DNA of 64,000 nt from positions 3,596,001 to 3,660,000 of the forward strand of contig JBHGNT010000016.1 in assembly GCA_043228905.1 (NCBI GenBank), written 5' to 3'. Origin of the DNA: Azolla caroliniana (taxonomy: Eukaryota > Polypodiophyta). The notes beneath the pieces are model-generated. The model was not told where the DNA came from and did no database searches. It was given only the letters and a program-made list of their open reading frames with translations. This document shows, one piece after another, positions 33,831-47,109 of the stretch (within the stretch, counting starts at the first letter, position 1; the number at the start of each line of letters is the position of its first letter). Made by a program: the position numbers and the translations under genes.

Positions 33831-34527
33831 AAAGAATATAAAATTGTTGGTATAGTTATTTCATCTAGGGGCTACACACAATCTTTTATTTGTAGATTTC
33901 AAGATGATATTCAAGGATTGTTATGTTTTCTAGGGATCAATATCACTTTAAAGATGATCTTGATTGGTGTATAGTGATACATACACAAATTTTGTAAGGA
34001 GAACAAAATTTATAGTTAGTTGGCATAAATACATAGAATCTATCACAAGGACAAATATTATTAAGGCAATCACTTCTTTTTGTGCTACGAAATGACAACC
34101 ATAGTTATTGATGGGGGATTTTAATCAATTTTGTGAGGAAGAACAATGTACGTCATTCAATTCAATTATGGATGGGTTGGAGTCTTAAGTTTGGGGAAAA
34201 TTAGGAAAATAAGTTTTACAAACAAATGTATGGAAATGGATTCAAAGATATCAGCATGGTTATACTTTGAGCCAACTTAGAATAAGTCTACTTGGAGTAT
34301 GGTAGATTGGAGGTATATAATGCATGATGATGGGTTTGTGCCAAAGTTTGGATATTTCAATTTCTTTTGTTCTAGCTCTTTTCAATCATTTTCCATCAAC
34401 ATTTGAGTTTATTCACCACCTTAAGTATCATTTCCATCATTTGTTAAGTAAACCACCTCTTAGATTTAATTCATCCTTTTGGGATCATGATATTTTTCGT
34501 GGATATTTACAATAGTTCATTGTATTT
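33831..34527 (+). mobile_element. degenerate LINE endonuclease fragment
   Basis: Plus-strand translation in broken frames contains KAITSFCAT then LLMGDFNQFCEEEQC. GDFN is a conserved motif of the AP-type endonuclease of plant LINEs. Further pieces (KSTWSMVDW; a hydrophobic Phe-rich end) are compatible with the rest of that domain. Probably the same element continues at 35740-36175, separated by a minus-strand LINE. Confidence 0.5.
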
Positions 34528-35345
34528 GTTTTTTTTCCAAAAAAGAACACTACTTCGCATTAGTTAGCAAACATAATACAACAAAGTTAAACTAAAATCC
34601 ACAATGGGATCAGTATACACAACACGGAGGAACAACTCCAAAACCAACAAAACTCACGCGGCCCTTATCCTCACAAATTTGAAATAAACCCCAATTTACA
34701 CCATCTCTACTTATCCAAGTGTTCTTTGTTATAACAATGTTATTTGGGTAACACGACAATGATAAACCACTTGCGCTCCAACTATACATCCCATATACAA
34801 TATTGGGAGTTGTCGGTGAAAACAACCACCTAGGCGCCTGGTAGTTCCACTTAGGCCTTGTTGAAGATTTGACCATCATGGGAGAATCACCCCATTTCAG
34901 CAAGAACTTTGACCTTGCCCTTTCTACTTCATCCGATTCCCCTAATCGAGTCATGTTGTCCATGTAGCTAGGCCACTAGCTCAAACCAGATATTTAGCAT
35001 CACTTCACCGCATGAGAGCCTTTGTCGCTAAAAAACAAACTTACAAAGCCTGGTCCAAATGTGAAAGACCGATAAGCACACCACCATAACCCAAATCTCC
35101 TCAAAAAATTCAGAATTTGTGCCAAGTCTCACCCCATCACATAGGAATACACTACCACCCTGCATTATAAATCCATGTCCTTGTGGGTTTAACTATTTCG
35201 CCCAACTTTCCCATTCACACTGCAAAGTTGCCATTATTCTAAGGCTTCTATTCCAAATGCTAATCACCTCTGTATAATTCCAGAAACAATGAGAGATTGA
35301 TTCCAAAGCATGTCCACATAACTTACAACCAGCCTCACCACCATG
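34528..35345 (-). mobile_element. LINE 3' fragment with zinc-binding domain and tail
   Basis: Minus-strand reading starts in CKLCGHALESISHCFW (a CX2C...H...C zinc-binding motif), continues through WNRSLRIMATLQCEWESW and RARSKFLLKWGDSPM, and ends with TAACTAATGCGAAGTAGTG, a T-run, GG and an A-run. It interrupts a plus-strand LINE remnant. Stop codons make it dead. Confidence 0.72.
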
Positions 35346-35739
35346 GGAAAGTTCATTGTATTACATGCTCATGTTGATTTAAAGCATGGGATGCATTTGT
35401 TGCAAAATGTCAAGAAATAAAAGAGGTGCAAACATTTTGCAATGCTTCTATGAGTGAACGAAGATTGAAGGTTAGAAATAGTTTGTTGGATTGATGTAAT
35501 AAAGGATTGACTTATTTCGCTAAGAGACAAAGACTTGTTCAAACATCAAAAGATACAATCCATTTTGTGCATGATATAAGAGTTGAGAATCATGAACAAG
35601 CTAGTATATGTAAATTTTTCTATGTTCTTTAGGAGTCAAATGCAAAGTAAAATGTGGCCAAATGTGTAGATTATATCTATATAATTTTTTGTTGTAAAAA
35701 CGTGTGTTAATGTGGATGTTAGATATGCTCTGGGTATGC

Positions 35740-36175
35740 TTTTGACAAGAGTAACAAATCATGTATCACTAGAGGTTGCAAATGTGCTTGATATAGATCT
35801 TTCAAAGGATGAAGTGGAAAAAGTGATTCATGATTTCTAATCTTGCTAATGACAAATGTCATGGGTTGATAATTGACGTTTATATGTAATATATCTGTAG
35901 TCAAAAGGTTCACTTGTGTTTTTGTTTCAAAATGTTTGGTCATCACAATATACAAATCAGTCTTCAGAGGTTTAATAAAGCTTTTGCAAAAGATGTTGTC
36001 TCCAATGTCTTCTATCCGATGGAGGCATATCCCTTTGAGAGGGGGTATTTAAATATCTGCAAAAATAATTGCAAATAGACTTCATAATGTCTTCCCCTCT
36101 ATTATTCATAGTGCTCAATATTGTTTCTTAATAAGAGGAGATATATTGCATTTTATTTTGAATGTGTAGATGGCA
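35740..36175 (+). mobile_element. degenerate LINE reverse-transcriptase fragment
   Basis: Broken plus-strand frames give DLSKDEVEKVIHDF and then KIIANRLHNVFPSIIHSAQYC-like sequence (near 36055-36150), matching the RT segment of plant LINEs around the motif usually read as ANRLK..LP..I...Q..F. It likely belongs to the same old element as 33831-34527. Confidence 0.52.
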
Positions 36176-36179
36176 ATTG

Positions 36180-37050
36180 ATTAAACAATATGATGTATTG
36201 CTCCATGACTTCGTAGTCAGATCTACAGTCGTGCATTGGCTTGTTCTTTCACTATTTAAATATAGGTGATAGTGGCAACATGACTTCAAGGGCAACAACT
36301 TGCTTTCTCATTGCAATAGTTTCCTTAGTCACATAGGAATATGATGGCACTCTATAGTAAAAACTCTCTGGGTGAAAATAGCACACATGTATAATACTTA
36401 ATTTAGCATGATACTTAATTTATCATGCTCATCTAACAAGTCATCATATTTCAATCAAATTACCCATATATGTTGAACATGAAAGAAATCAATGATGTTA
36501 ATCCCCCACTAGGTGTTCAATGCAAGGCTCTCTATAAGACAAGGCTCATGGGGGTAGTAAGATGTGGTTGGATATGTCTAGCATTTTTACCTTGTATTGG
36601 GGCCAACATTGAGGGCTAACACTTCCAATGTAATATTATTCAAATTTTTGACATTTTAACTTCATTTTTCGTGCCTCTAATAATTGATAATGATGATCAA
36701 ACACCTCATATCGTCACATGCGAGAGGGATATAGAGTTTTCATTGTCATCATCCAAGGACATTATAACATATATAAGCCCAAACTTATAACATTTTCACA
36801 CAATGCAAGTGAAAGTGAATAATGACTTTCAATGTTTTAAAACTTTACTAATAAAATGTATAACCTTATAGACCAATTCTATAACTATAGAATTGGTTTG
36901 TAATGTTATTCTGCATATAACACCTATGCGCACTATCAATTAATCTCATTTGCATATGCCCCAAAGTCCCATCTCACATCTAAGCGAGTGCGAACAAAGT
37001 CATATAGAAACAATGGGATGGGCTCTAACATGTGGGTGTGTGTGTTTGAG
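36180..37050. other. AT-rich stretch with weak similarity to 21.2 kb
   Basis: Around 36350-36470 the sequence (TAGTAAAAACTCTCTG..., TCATCTAACAAGTCATCATA) resembles 21195-21310, so both may be remnants of one repeat family, possibly LINE 3' sequence. No gene is visible. Confidence 0.35.
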
Positions 37051-37052
37051 AG

Positions 37053-37187
37053 AGAGAGAGAGAGATTCTATTATCGTCTTCAGAGGTCAAATATGACCTA
37101 TGACCTATGAGTGAGAGAGAGAGAGAGTACATTGTGAGTCTCTCTCTCACACACAATGTACTCTCTCTCTCATAGGTCATATTTGGG
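37053..37187. repeat. GA-rich inverted repeat forming a near-perfect hairpin
   Basis: The arm at about 37088-37135 (CAAATATGACCTATGA...TACATTGTG) is the reverse complement of 37151-37187 (CACAATGTA...TCATAGGTCATATTTG), with a GA/CT tract inside each arm and a short CT-rich loop. Outside it a further GA tract begins at 37053. Confidence 0.9.
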
Positions 37188-37189
37188 AG

Positions 37190-37970
37190 AAATTACATGA
37201 TATACCATTTTTGCAAGGATCTTTGCCATTGAAAACCAATTTTGTACCTTGGGTAGATTGGCGGTTACAAGATGGTACACGCTTGTTATAGGTCACTACA
37301 AATATATTGTATCATCATGCGATGACATCATTATCTTGGCTATCTCCTAAAGCAACGAAGTTGTGGAATGTATATAAGTCAGATGCAAGGTGGTGGAAAA
37401 TATTACAACGTGGTTGGCATTCCCATCTACCATTTCGTGCAAAGGTATTCATATGGAGAGTCATGATTGGTAGGCTCCCATTAGGTTCGGCCTTAAAGAG
37501 ACGAGAACTAGGGTCTAGCACTTGTTTCTTTTGCACCGTTCCATTAGAGGATAGTACACATAGGTTCATTAAATCTCCTATAGTGTGTACCATTTGGAAG
37601 TACTTATCAGACATTTGGCAAGTTTTAACTCGTTGTTGTTTGAGACCTCAACAATGGTTTTTTTCTCAATATGTTCAAAATGAATCAAATGATGAGATGG
37701 AGATATTGTTCCAATTTTTACATTATTAGGGTCTACAACAAAATTGGAATATGCGTAATGCTTTCATGTTTCCTAATAGACATGGGGTGAAAGCCTATAT
37801 AAAGAAGCTTAAAGGTATTCTCATCTGGAATTTTTGGATGTTAGATCATGTGGGGATCATTTCCTCAAATGCATATTCAGGTTTTTAATAGCATTACAAA
37901 ACGTCCCTCTCCCTACATAGGCATATGATAGGTAGAGGAGACTAAGAAGTGTTGTAACTAAGTGGATTTT
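37190..37970 (+). mobile_element. LINE C-terminal (zf-RVT) fragment, copy 1
   Basis: A 140-codon open frame at 37307-37729 contains LPFRAKVFIWRVMIGRLP, then CFFCTVPLEDSTHRF (CX2C...H) and IWKYLSDIW, the zinc-binding region at the end of LINE ORF2. It is a different LINE family from the 46-kb copy. The N-terminal RT is absent. Confidence 0.75.
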
Positions 37971-37999
37971 AGATACAATTAATATAATTGTGTGCTTTT

Positions 38000-38410
38000 A
38001 CCAAAGAGAGAGAGAGAGAGAGGTTTTGAACTCTATTGCACATGCTACTTGGAAATATTTATTGAAATATGATTCTATCTTCTTGTTTTTTTATGCCTAG
38101 ACAATGGGTCTTTAGCCAATATGTGCAATATGGGCTAAAGAACTAGATGGGAATCATATTCCAAATTTTAAGGTCGGGGGTGACCACATAATTGGAATAT
38201 GTGCAATGCTTTCGTGTTTGATGATAGACATGGAGTAAATGCATGCATTAGAAAGCTTAAAGGCATACTTATGTGGCATATGTGGGGATTCTTTCTTCAT
38301 GTGCGTATTCAAGTTTTTTATGGCATTGGGGATTGCCAATCTCTATATGTAAGGAGGGAGGGCAACAATATTGTAGTGGTGGCTTTCACATACGAGTAAT
38401 TTAACTGTGT
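38000..38410 (+). mobile_element. LINE C-terminal fragment, copy 2 (partial, tandem to copy 1)
   Basis: The segment repeats the 37560-37860 part of copy 1 in diverged form (ATWKYLLKYDS; NIRNAF/IIGICAML; HGVNACIRKLKGIL). It starts after a short GA microsatellite (37991-38021). A 3' part resembling 20.9 kb follows. It carries many disruptions. Confidence 0.6.
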
Positions 38411-39615
38411 GGTTTAATTGTACCCCATTGCTACATACAATTGAGGGGTCAATCAACAATGCTATATGATGTCATATTAAACAAATTAATGGTGTGATAG
38501 TTGTAAATACTATTTCTACGTAAGTTTATCAATGTGGGTAATGAAACAATACTCTTCTAAAGTATGTTATTGTGAAGAAGTCAGGCGCACAACCCGATGA
38601 ACTTTGCACTAATTCTCCACTTGATATCACTCTTGCAAACAATCATGAAATGTTTTATGAGGGACTTGAATAAAGAAAACAATGACTCAACAATCTTTTT
38701 GCCACGGAGGGGGTAAAGAGTCCTAAGAAGATTTGACGAGAACCTTCTATACCAGAAATGATATTGCACAAAAGAAACTTGGCTCACTAATGTAATTAAT
38801 ATAACACAAACATATAGAAAAACATGACAATTAAATGGTATTTCAATATCATTGATGTTAACAAAGACAATATGGGCGTCTTTGCTCGTATAGTAATTTG
38901 GTATTCATGCATGATTATTATGAATGAAACAATAATATTAAGCAATAAATATTTCGATTAAGAAAAGAATGGTTTAACGATGCTTAATCACACCAACCCA
39001 CCCCAAGCAAGGGGCGAGAGATAAACATAAAATACCAGTGGCGTCCCATACCACCACTTGTCATAGGTGCTATGGGGATTTCCCAAGTCCTACGGTAACT
39101 GGTTTCCCATATGTCTTGCCCTTAAACCAAAAAAATTAGTTTTAGAATTGGTCCTTAAGAGTATGCATATAAAAATGATGAAAATACCGAAATCGAGGAA
39201 TATATATATACCTACAATTGTTTACATGATGGAATAATATCCAACATAGTAATGTGTTCATCAATTCTTTTATGAAGAAAACTAGCATCAAGGGAAAGGA
39301 AAAAATGATACAATATCCTTTCTTAGACTCCCCAATATGTAATCGAAGTGTGACGCACGATGGGAGACTCATGCATATAGTTCATGACCATTAGTGTATA
39401 ACAATTACTTTTTTTTCAACACAACTTGGGAAATCAAATTTCACCTTTATATATATGAGCGGGTGGTGTATATGAGGATTTACCTACTCTAGTTGTGACA
39501 TTTTAGCTTCTCCTACTTGTATGCTACGTGTTTCTCCTTGTACTTTTCACAACCTAACAAGATAACACCTCTTCCTTTCTAGCAATATCACTATCATGAT
39601 CCTAGTATTGGATGG
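38411..39615. other. intergenic stretch, unrecognised
   Basis: A 68-residue minus frame at 38581-38787 (RGKKIVESLFSLFKSLIKHF) faintly resembles the end of Harbinger transposases but lacks conserved residues, so I do not call it. No other signal was found. Confidence 0.35.
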
Positions 39616-40135
39616 TGTCATGAAGCACGGTTGATGTGCAGGCAACATGTGGAAGGTTATTAGATGCATATAAACTGTTTGAAGGGCTAAGATCCCTTAA
39701 AGTGGGTGTTGATCACATGGTTGTACATGACGACATGTTCATACATGCTGGAATCATGGATCGAGGCATACAAAATTACCTCTATACCATAATGCTTTGA
39801 TTGAGTTTTACGTTGAATATGAAAAATAGAGGATGCTTGGTCATTGTAAATCTTGGGGTATATTGGATGCATGTGATGACCCAAAGGTGGTATCGGGAAA
39901 TGTTGAATATGAACATGATGAGGAAGATTGATTTGGTTTGAACATATGAAATTTCATGGTATGTTTCAACTATTGAGGAAGTGTTCAATCAAGTCTATCA
40001 AAAGAAGGATTCATGGCTAGCTATTGTCATACATAAGACGGGTTGGGGAAGGATAATCATCTCCTTTCCATCATTTTGTATTTTGTAGCTAATATGGTTT
40101 TTTTTAACAGGATATGTTTTAAAAAAAAAAACTAA
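39616..40135 (+). pseudogene. PPR protein pseudogene, copy C
   Basis: Broken frames read LLDAYKLFEGLRSLKVGVDH, DMFIHAGIMDRGIQNYLYT and DSWLAIV-like sequence, parallel to copies A, B and D. The tail is degenerate here (T-run, GGATATGTTTT, A11). No intact motif array remains. Confidence 0.65.
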
Positions 40136-40350
40136 AAAGAATTCTACTTTACAACTCTATTGGACATGCATATTATCTAATTTTCACATAGAATCTTTGA
40201 AGGGTTGAGGTGGAAACTTAATAAAAGAATTTGAAACTTATAGGTACAAATGAAGTGCTAGCTCGATCATGTGCTCCTTCAAATATTATGGTAGCAACGG
40301 TTAGTATTACAATGCCCATGGTTACCAAATTTGTATGTTGCACATGGGAT

Positions 40351-40833
40351 GTCAAGGCATATTAATTCTTCATGGGCATGTCATGGATGAACCATGGATG
40401 GTTGTGTATGGATGCAACACATTTGAGTCATGGATTGTCATTGTCAATTACAAAGGAGTCATAGCCATGGAAAAACAAATATACAAAACCTTGTCTTCAT
40501 ACAAAAGAGCCCACCTCCAAATTATGAGCTCGCCTACTACTAGTTCGCTAAAAGAAATTCCGCATCAAACTTTTTTATCGGTGAGGGAACGTCAAGACAT
40601 ATTACTTGTCCATGGGTATGTCATGGATGGGCCATGGATGTTCATGTTTGGGTCATGTTGCATGCATCATCATGGATGGACATGGTTGGTTATGGGCATG
40701 TCATGGATAGTGAACAGAAAACATTCAAAAACTTATCTTCATCCAAAAGACCCTTCGTCCCAAATAAAGAAGCTCACCAACTACTTGTTTCTTAAAAGAA
40801 ATTCTTCATCAAACTTGATTATTGGTGAGGCAT
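40351..40833 (+). repeat. 240-bp diverged tandem duplication
   Basis: Unit 1 (40351-40590) and unit 2 (40591-40833) share GTCAA(G)GCATATT..., GTCATGGATG(A/G)(A/G)CCATGGATG, CTTCAT(A/C)CAAAAGA and TCGGTGAGG blocks. The 166-codon frame across both units is a by-product of the duplication and has no protein similarity that I recognise. Confidence 0.8.
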
Positions 40834-40839
40834 GATGCA

Positions 40840-43800
40840 ACGAGTTTTGGTTTGGTTTGCTTCACCATTGTCCATAGATGAGCAACTAAAGTACTAACAT
40901 GACATCAAAGGCGATGTTGAATATCTAAGTATGCGGATACCCATTCCACATCCATTCACAATTGTGTTCACACAACATGTCAAAAGTGCAACTAACATTA
41001 TAAATTGAAATATAGTTTCGAGGTTTTAGGTATACAATTAACTACAAATATTTAATTGCATAACTTGCATATATTTCCAATTAGAGCATTTCATGTATGT
41101 TTCCACATATGCACTCCATTGAACAAAGAAGCACAATAGAATAAAATGCATTGTTTTTGGCATCCCCAAAATACAATGCACATGTCCATTGTATTGTAAA
41201 TTGTGGCCATTGTTGCATGATGTCAAAAGTAGCATTCTCAACTTGAAACACCTTGTACTGTGGAGAAATTTTAAGAAAACATTAAATTAATATGCTTCAA
41301 CAAGAAGATCCCACAAATATATCCAATGCTAGTAAAAAAAAGCCAAACTTTTCATGATTGAAAGTTCTATTGGTATTTTCTATCCATATCAAAGTTGAAC
41401 CACAAGTTATAGTACTCATGTGTGTGTGTGTGAACTTCAAATTTCATATCTATTCATCAACTACAATTTAGAATGATAGTTACAAACAAATATGATTCAT
41501 CAATAATTATAGAAGCTCTAATTCCAAACAAAATGATCATTTTGACCCATGAGAGTCATCACTTTATCAATCAATACCAATGCAATGAAACCATGTTTGA
41601 TTGTTGGCTTGGTAATTTACATCGTGGCATCAAAGTCATAAAAATTTAGACAATCAAAGTTTCATCCATGCCATGGGCTCGGAGTGTAGTATACATTATA
41701 CCAATGTTGATGTTGTCAATTAATAACAATATCTTCTTTGCAATGAAGCTATGTTTGATGTTGGTTTGATAGTTCGCATCATAACAATCACGATCATATG
41801 GACATAAGACATATGTCTATCTATCTGTATAGCCCCTCTTGTTCATATACCACAATAAAATAAAAATAATACCACTACGCTAACAATCTATTTAATTACT
41901 AAAAATCTCTTTTTGGGATGCCTTTTGGTCAATAAATTTTGGATGCTTAGGAATAAGTATATCATAATTGTCAAGGTTGTTTATGAATGAGTCTATTGTC
42001 AATGTCAAAGTTTGTGGCTGCTAGCCACAAGGTGGTCTTTGAAGTCTCATGTGCAAAGTTCTCAAAGAGAGAAGAGAAGGTATAAAAAAGTAAGGTCTTG
42101 AGGTTGTTCAAAGCTCTAATTAGGCGTTCAACTAAGGACATACACTAATGACTAAGGTCATTCTCCTGCAATCGTTGGTTTCTTGATAGCCTTGAGCACT
42201 AATCTATCTCATAAACAATGTCATCTTGATTCTGCATATTAGCTACCCACTTATGAATATGTTCACTAGATCAATCAACAAGCATTGCAACACAAAAAAC
42301 TATGGAACTTAATGAGTTTAAAACAATTGGAATTTTTATCATAAATAATAAATTGTATGATGATTATGCAATCTTCAAAAGGCATGATATCATGGAGTGG
42401 TTTGGAAGAATGTTTTTTAATGTTTGGGCCCTGGGGTATGATAAATTTTAATGATATTTGGAAAGAAAAGCTATTTGGGCTTCTAAAGCTTTCATTGGTA
42501 GGGTTAATTTAATGTTATTCTACAACATGTCAAAGAAGCTTTAGTTGCCTAAACCTAACAAAGAATAAGTTTAGAAATAGACCAAAAAACAATATGGTAG
42601 ATGCATTGATATGAATATTCATTGAAGAACCGGAACAAGAAGAATACAAGTTTAGTGCCAATATTTTATTGTGGTGAGAACACAACGCATATCCCCATAT
42701 TTTCACAAAAACTTCTCATGATCATGATGACTCCGAAGACTTCATAGAAGATATATATTGAATTTTTGTTAATTTTATATAATAATGTTTTGAAAGTTCA
42801 TATAATGATTTCCTATTCCCCCTTCCTAGGGGAATAAGCTATAAATGCTCTATGATTTGGTATGTTGATGTTTTGATATGGTATTTGATGTTCTAATATG
42901 GTACAATAACAATTTCTTAATTGTGAAATTAGGCATAAATGTTTTTACAAATGTAAAATTGTATTGATTGTGAAATTAGCTATAAATGTTTGTGCTCTCA
43001 ATATTTTACTAATCGCTTTTCGTAGTGTTCATGTTATATTTTTTTTGTGATGATTAAATTTTTTTAGTTTCTTCCTGTTCTAGCGGACAAGAGCATTCGT
43101 AGGAAAATGGCTAACTAAATTTCCTTTAAAAGGTTATCGACATAACAATATATAAGAGGAGAAGAAGAGGAAAAGAGAGATAGTCAACAATAAAGAATAG
43201 TAACAAAATAGCGAAATATTACATAAATATCCTTAATTTTGTGGCATTTAATAACTCTATATTTTGATTAGTATTAACTAATGTTTATTAAGTAAGTGTT
43301 ATGGTCCAAGAAGGCCAAAGGAAAATCATTGGTGGTCAAGTAGGAGTTGCTTGAGTATGTCTGGCTATTGTTTCAATATCACATATTGAATAACATGTGT
43401 GGCTTTGCAAAGGTGTACTCATATAGGCCATGTAGCCTTTGAATAACACTCGCCGATGCACACTACATTTCTAGTAGTAGCTCATTATGGTTGTCAATGT
43501 TTATCATCAATCATTTGTACAGGCAACAAGCATGTTCGTGGTGAGTTCCAATCAATCACAATCAAGTCTTGTCAATTCCTTGAAATACCGACTTACACAT
43601 GATTGAGTTATTGAACTTCACTATAGGAGATACCTTAACACTTTTAATAATGTTGTTCAATCCTCAACCCCTTTATAATCGTATGCATTCAAGTCATACA
43701 TTTACATTTATTTTATTATTACAACTCGTCGGATAGCCAACAATACCTTTGAAGTATATAGAGGTCTTTCGTTTGTAGTGAACCCACATTTTACTCATTG

Positions 43801-45725
43801 GTATGATATTGTATCATCATCTATCATGTATGCAGATACATTAAGCTTTTCCATTCTTTCACATAAGTTTGTCGTGGGTATTGTTTTTTAATGCCTTCTT
43901 GAAATATAGTTATAAATGGTAGTCCTTTAAGGTAACTCTCCCCCATTATGAGTCATGACATGAAAAAAAATGAAATGAAAAATAGTGTTGAGTTTCACTT
44001 AGACACTTGCATGTCCCACAACTCTTTTATTACGTTTTTCAACCCATTATTTGAGTTGATATTCAATCGTATTCCCTGGAAATTAAACCATACAATCTCA
44101 CAACATAATATTTTGCAATAATTGGTGAATTGATTTATAATGGTGTATTAAACAAGATATCTTATTGATCTCAAGGAAAACCTACTATTTATTGATATAG
44201 CAATGCATGTACCCATACTTTAGGTATCGAGCCAATTCATTTTAGACATTTTGAGCAAGTGTAGTATACCTACAACCTTGCCATTGTAAATTTCAGTTTC
44301 GCCTCTTCTTTACCCTCCTATATTTTAAAGTTTCCATATGTATTCAAGAAAGTACATGGCAGTCATAGATATTTTGTCCTCCTTGTATAATTATTGTGCA
44401 TGTGTCCAGATTTCTACATAGGAAAGTGTCCCTTTACTTATATTGATAGCTCTCTATGCTCCCTTTGGGTTCCATTGTTTTGTGTTGATGTAGGCATCCG
44501 TATACCACTTGAATCTTGATGCTAGATGGATGGCCTTAAGTTTGTGTCATTGATTGCATTAAGATAATAATCCAATCATAGATTTAGTTTGCCCTTACAA
44601 TGTTACACAAGCACTTCCTTCGAGGTGTCAAAATTAGGCACATTCATTTTGTCATTTCATCTTATATATGATTGGTCCAAGGTATGCATTGGTTTGGCTT
44701 CCTCTTGTGAAAAAAATTTCCTTGCATTTACAGATATATGCTCTAAATTTGGGGATCTCCAACTTCAAATTTGTTCATCATGATTTATTTGTACATAGTC
44801 AAAGACATTATTCGCCTTTGCTCTTTGTACGACATGTCCAATTGTTTGAATAACATAAGTTGTATTTCTATCTGTAACTAGGCATGAACAACATGTCTTC
44901 AATGAGAATTTTCTAGTTTTTTGTCTACATAGAATGGGTTGCATAACATGGATGCATGGTGGATGGCAAGCATTGGAAACCCACATTTCTTCAAGAATAA
45001 ATATGTAGGATTACTTTCTTTTATTTAGACATTTTACTTTCTTTCGCAAGAAACCTTTATTGCTCCAACTTGCAACTTGTATAAACTTGTCACTTGGCCA
45101 TGTATCCATGTTCCTGGACTTTTCTCTTCATGCTACATAAGATTCCATATTTCCTACCATATGTCTTCACATACTTGGATGCCTAACATCCATAAGTTCT
45201 CTGAAAAAAATAGTTTCTCCATTACTACTTGAAGCCAAAGTTGTGTTTACATATTTTGTCTTGCATTTGTCTTATGACAAGCGCGTTTCAACATTTTGAG
45301 CTTGTGTTGAGTTATGCTTGAGATTTTATGTTATTTTCTGAGGAAAAAATTGCTTCCCCTTAGTTAGGTGAATCACATGTACAAATCATGCTCTGTAGAC
45401 TCTTAAGTATTTAACCCTTATTGTAGAACGATACCTTAAAGTCGATAGAGGGAAAGATGCTTGGCCAGAGCAAGGGTATGAAGTGGCTATATTGCATTGT
45501 GCAGGGATTCATTCAATGGCAGATTGGATGCAGATGTCCGCTAGTAATCAGGATAAATTATATGAAGACACGAGAAAGTTCAGAAATGACAAGAAATGCT
45601 TGACCTAGTCAATACAATTGTTTACTCTTTTCCTATTAGTAATGGGGAAGAGGGTGAATGGTTTGGAGAATATGATGACACGGGAAAAATTATCGATGCC
45701 AAAGGTCTAGGAAAGAATGGGAAGA
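40840..45725. other. long AT-rich intergenic stretch
   Basis: No gene, RNA or full element could be supported over nearly 5 kb. Around 42330-42760 the plus strand yields a broken translation ending in acidic residues (DHDDSEDFIEDIY) that could be the end of a hAT-type transposase; this is only a hint. Confidence 0.35.
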
Positions 45726-46990
45726 TCATCTAGTTGGGATCAGTAGATTCAAGAGCTAGTTGGTCCCTAATTAGAATTGTGGCACTAGACGGTAAGAAAT
45801 GGAAGGTGAATCCATCAGTCGATGAGGTTGAGGAGGATTGGATCTTGTATGTAGTTGAAGGCAAGCCACTCGAGTGTTTAGAATGGGATCTTGCAGAATA
45901 TACGTGGAGGGGAGAACAACATAAATTAAGAGGTTTCTTTGACTACTCAACACGCTTGGGGAGAAAGTTATGCTTGCATTGTGAGAAGTGTGCCAACAAA
46001 CGGACCCATGTAGCTGTCGATTCAGTCTTCATGGATAGAAATAGGAGCAGAATATGGAACTCATCCCTCCTCGAGAGGCTCAAGGTGCTTTTTTGGTTAA
46101 TCACCCATTGGGTTGTTCCAACCGGAGAGTGGTTGGGGAAAAGGGGTGGCATGAGTAATTCCAAGTCTTGTGGAGCGAGTTTGGAGGACATCGACATTGT
46201 TTGTGGAGCTACCCACGTGCCCAAGAAGTTTGGATGAGGAGCTTAAGAATTTTGGCTCGATGTAGGGTTGTTGAAGTTCAGGTATCAAGCACAACAGTTG
46301 TTTGGTTAGCAACTAAATCGGCTATGTGGTTTCATGGGTGGAATCGAAATCGTCCTTCGTTAAAGGTGATGCATGGAATTGTACAACCTTTAGCTCTAGG
46401 AGGTTCATTCTACATACAGGAACGATACGTAGATATTTGGTTTTTAGGGGCCGGCCTTACTGTTTGGCAAGTGTGGGTATCTAGGTGCAAGGAGTCGTTT
46501 ATTGGTAAGCGAACCCCATTGGTTGAGAGTTTAATGATGATTTGGTTTAATCTTATTTCTACGTTACAAGGAGAGTTTGACAGCCTTCATGGGCCCTCTG
46601 ACGCGAGTGAAGAAGCGAGAGCCCGTTTCCTTCTAAAACGGAGAGGTTCTCTAATGCTGTAGATGGTGGATGGCAATGCAAAGTGGATTTATCACCCTGG
46701 TTATTGATTCTTCTAAGGGTACCAAACATAGAGGTGGGTGCTGAAATGTGAAGACATTGGAGGATGTCTATGAGGAATGTGGGTTGTGTGAGGCTCAATG
46801 ACATGTTGAGGGGATTCGGTTGAGTAATATTATGTGCATCGGATAGTGAGTTTGAGTCTTTGTTGATTCCTTTATACATGTTGGTTTCTGTGTAGCCATG
46901 CAAATTGGCTTATAACATATGAGTTGTAAATTATCCTATATACATTGTCTTAACCAATGGAAGTAGTAATTTTTTTTGGAAAAAAAAGGG
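45726..46990 (+). mobile_element. LINE 3' fragment with ORF2 C-terminus, 3' UTR and tail
   Basis: Two overlapping frames (45734-46237 and 46168-46662) carry the ORF2 end: LLERLKVLFWLITHWVVPTGEW, then after a frameshift HRHCLWSYPRAQEVWMRSLR (zinc-binding region), then VWQVWVSRCKESFIGKR, MMIWFNLISTLQGEF and ARARFLLKRRGS. A 3' UTR of about 300 bp follows (GTACCAAACATAGAGGTGGG...) and ends in TTAACCAATGGAAGTAGTAA, T8, GG, A8. It is the reference copy for the truncated insertion at 20153-20418. The frameshift near 46170-46235 makes it inactive. Confidence 0.82.
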
Positions 46991-47109
46991 TAACTTTTTA
47001 CACTTGAAATTCATTATTTTAATGTCTAGTTACAATGAGTTTTTGTCATCTTTCTCTTTAATATTTCTAAATGACTTATACTCATTAAGGATGTAAGAAG
47101 TTAAATGTG

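Noticed and set aside
38581-38787. Harbinger-like transposase C-terminus on the minus strand
   Set aside because: Only a vague resemblance (KKIVESLFSLFKSLI); catalytic Glu context and flanking domain are absent.
42330-42770. hAT transposase C-terminal remnant
   Set aside because: The acidic end is suggestive, but no conserved hAT dimerisation motif could be read in any frame.
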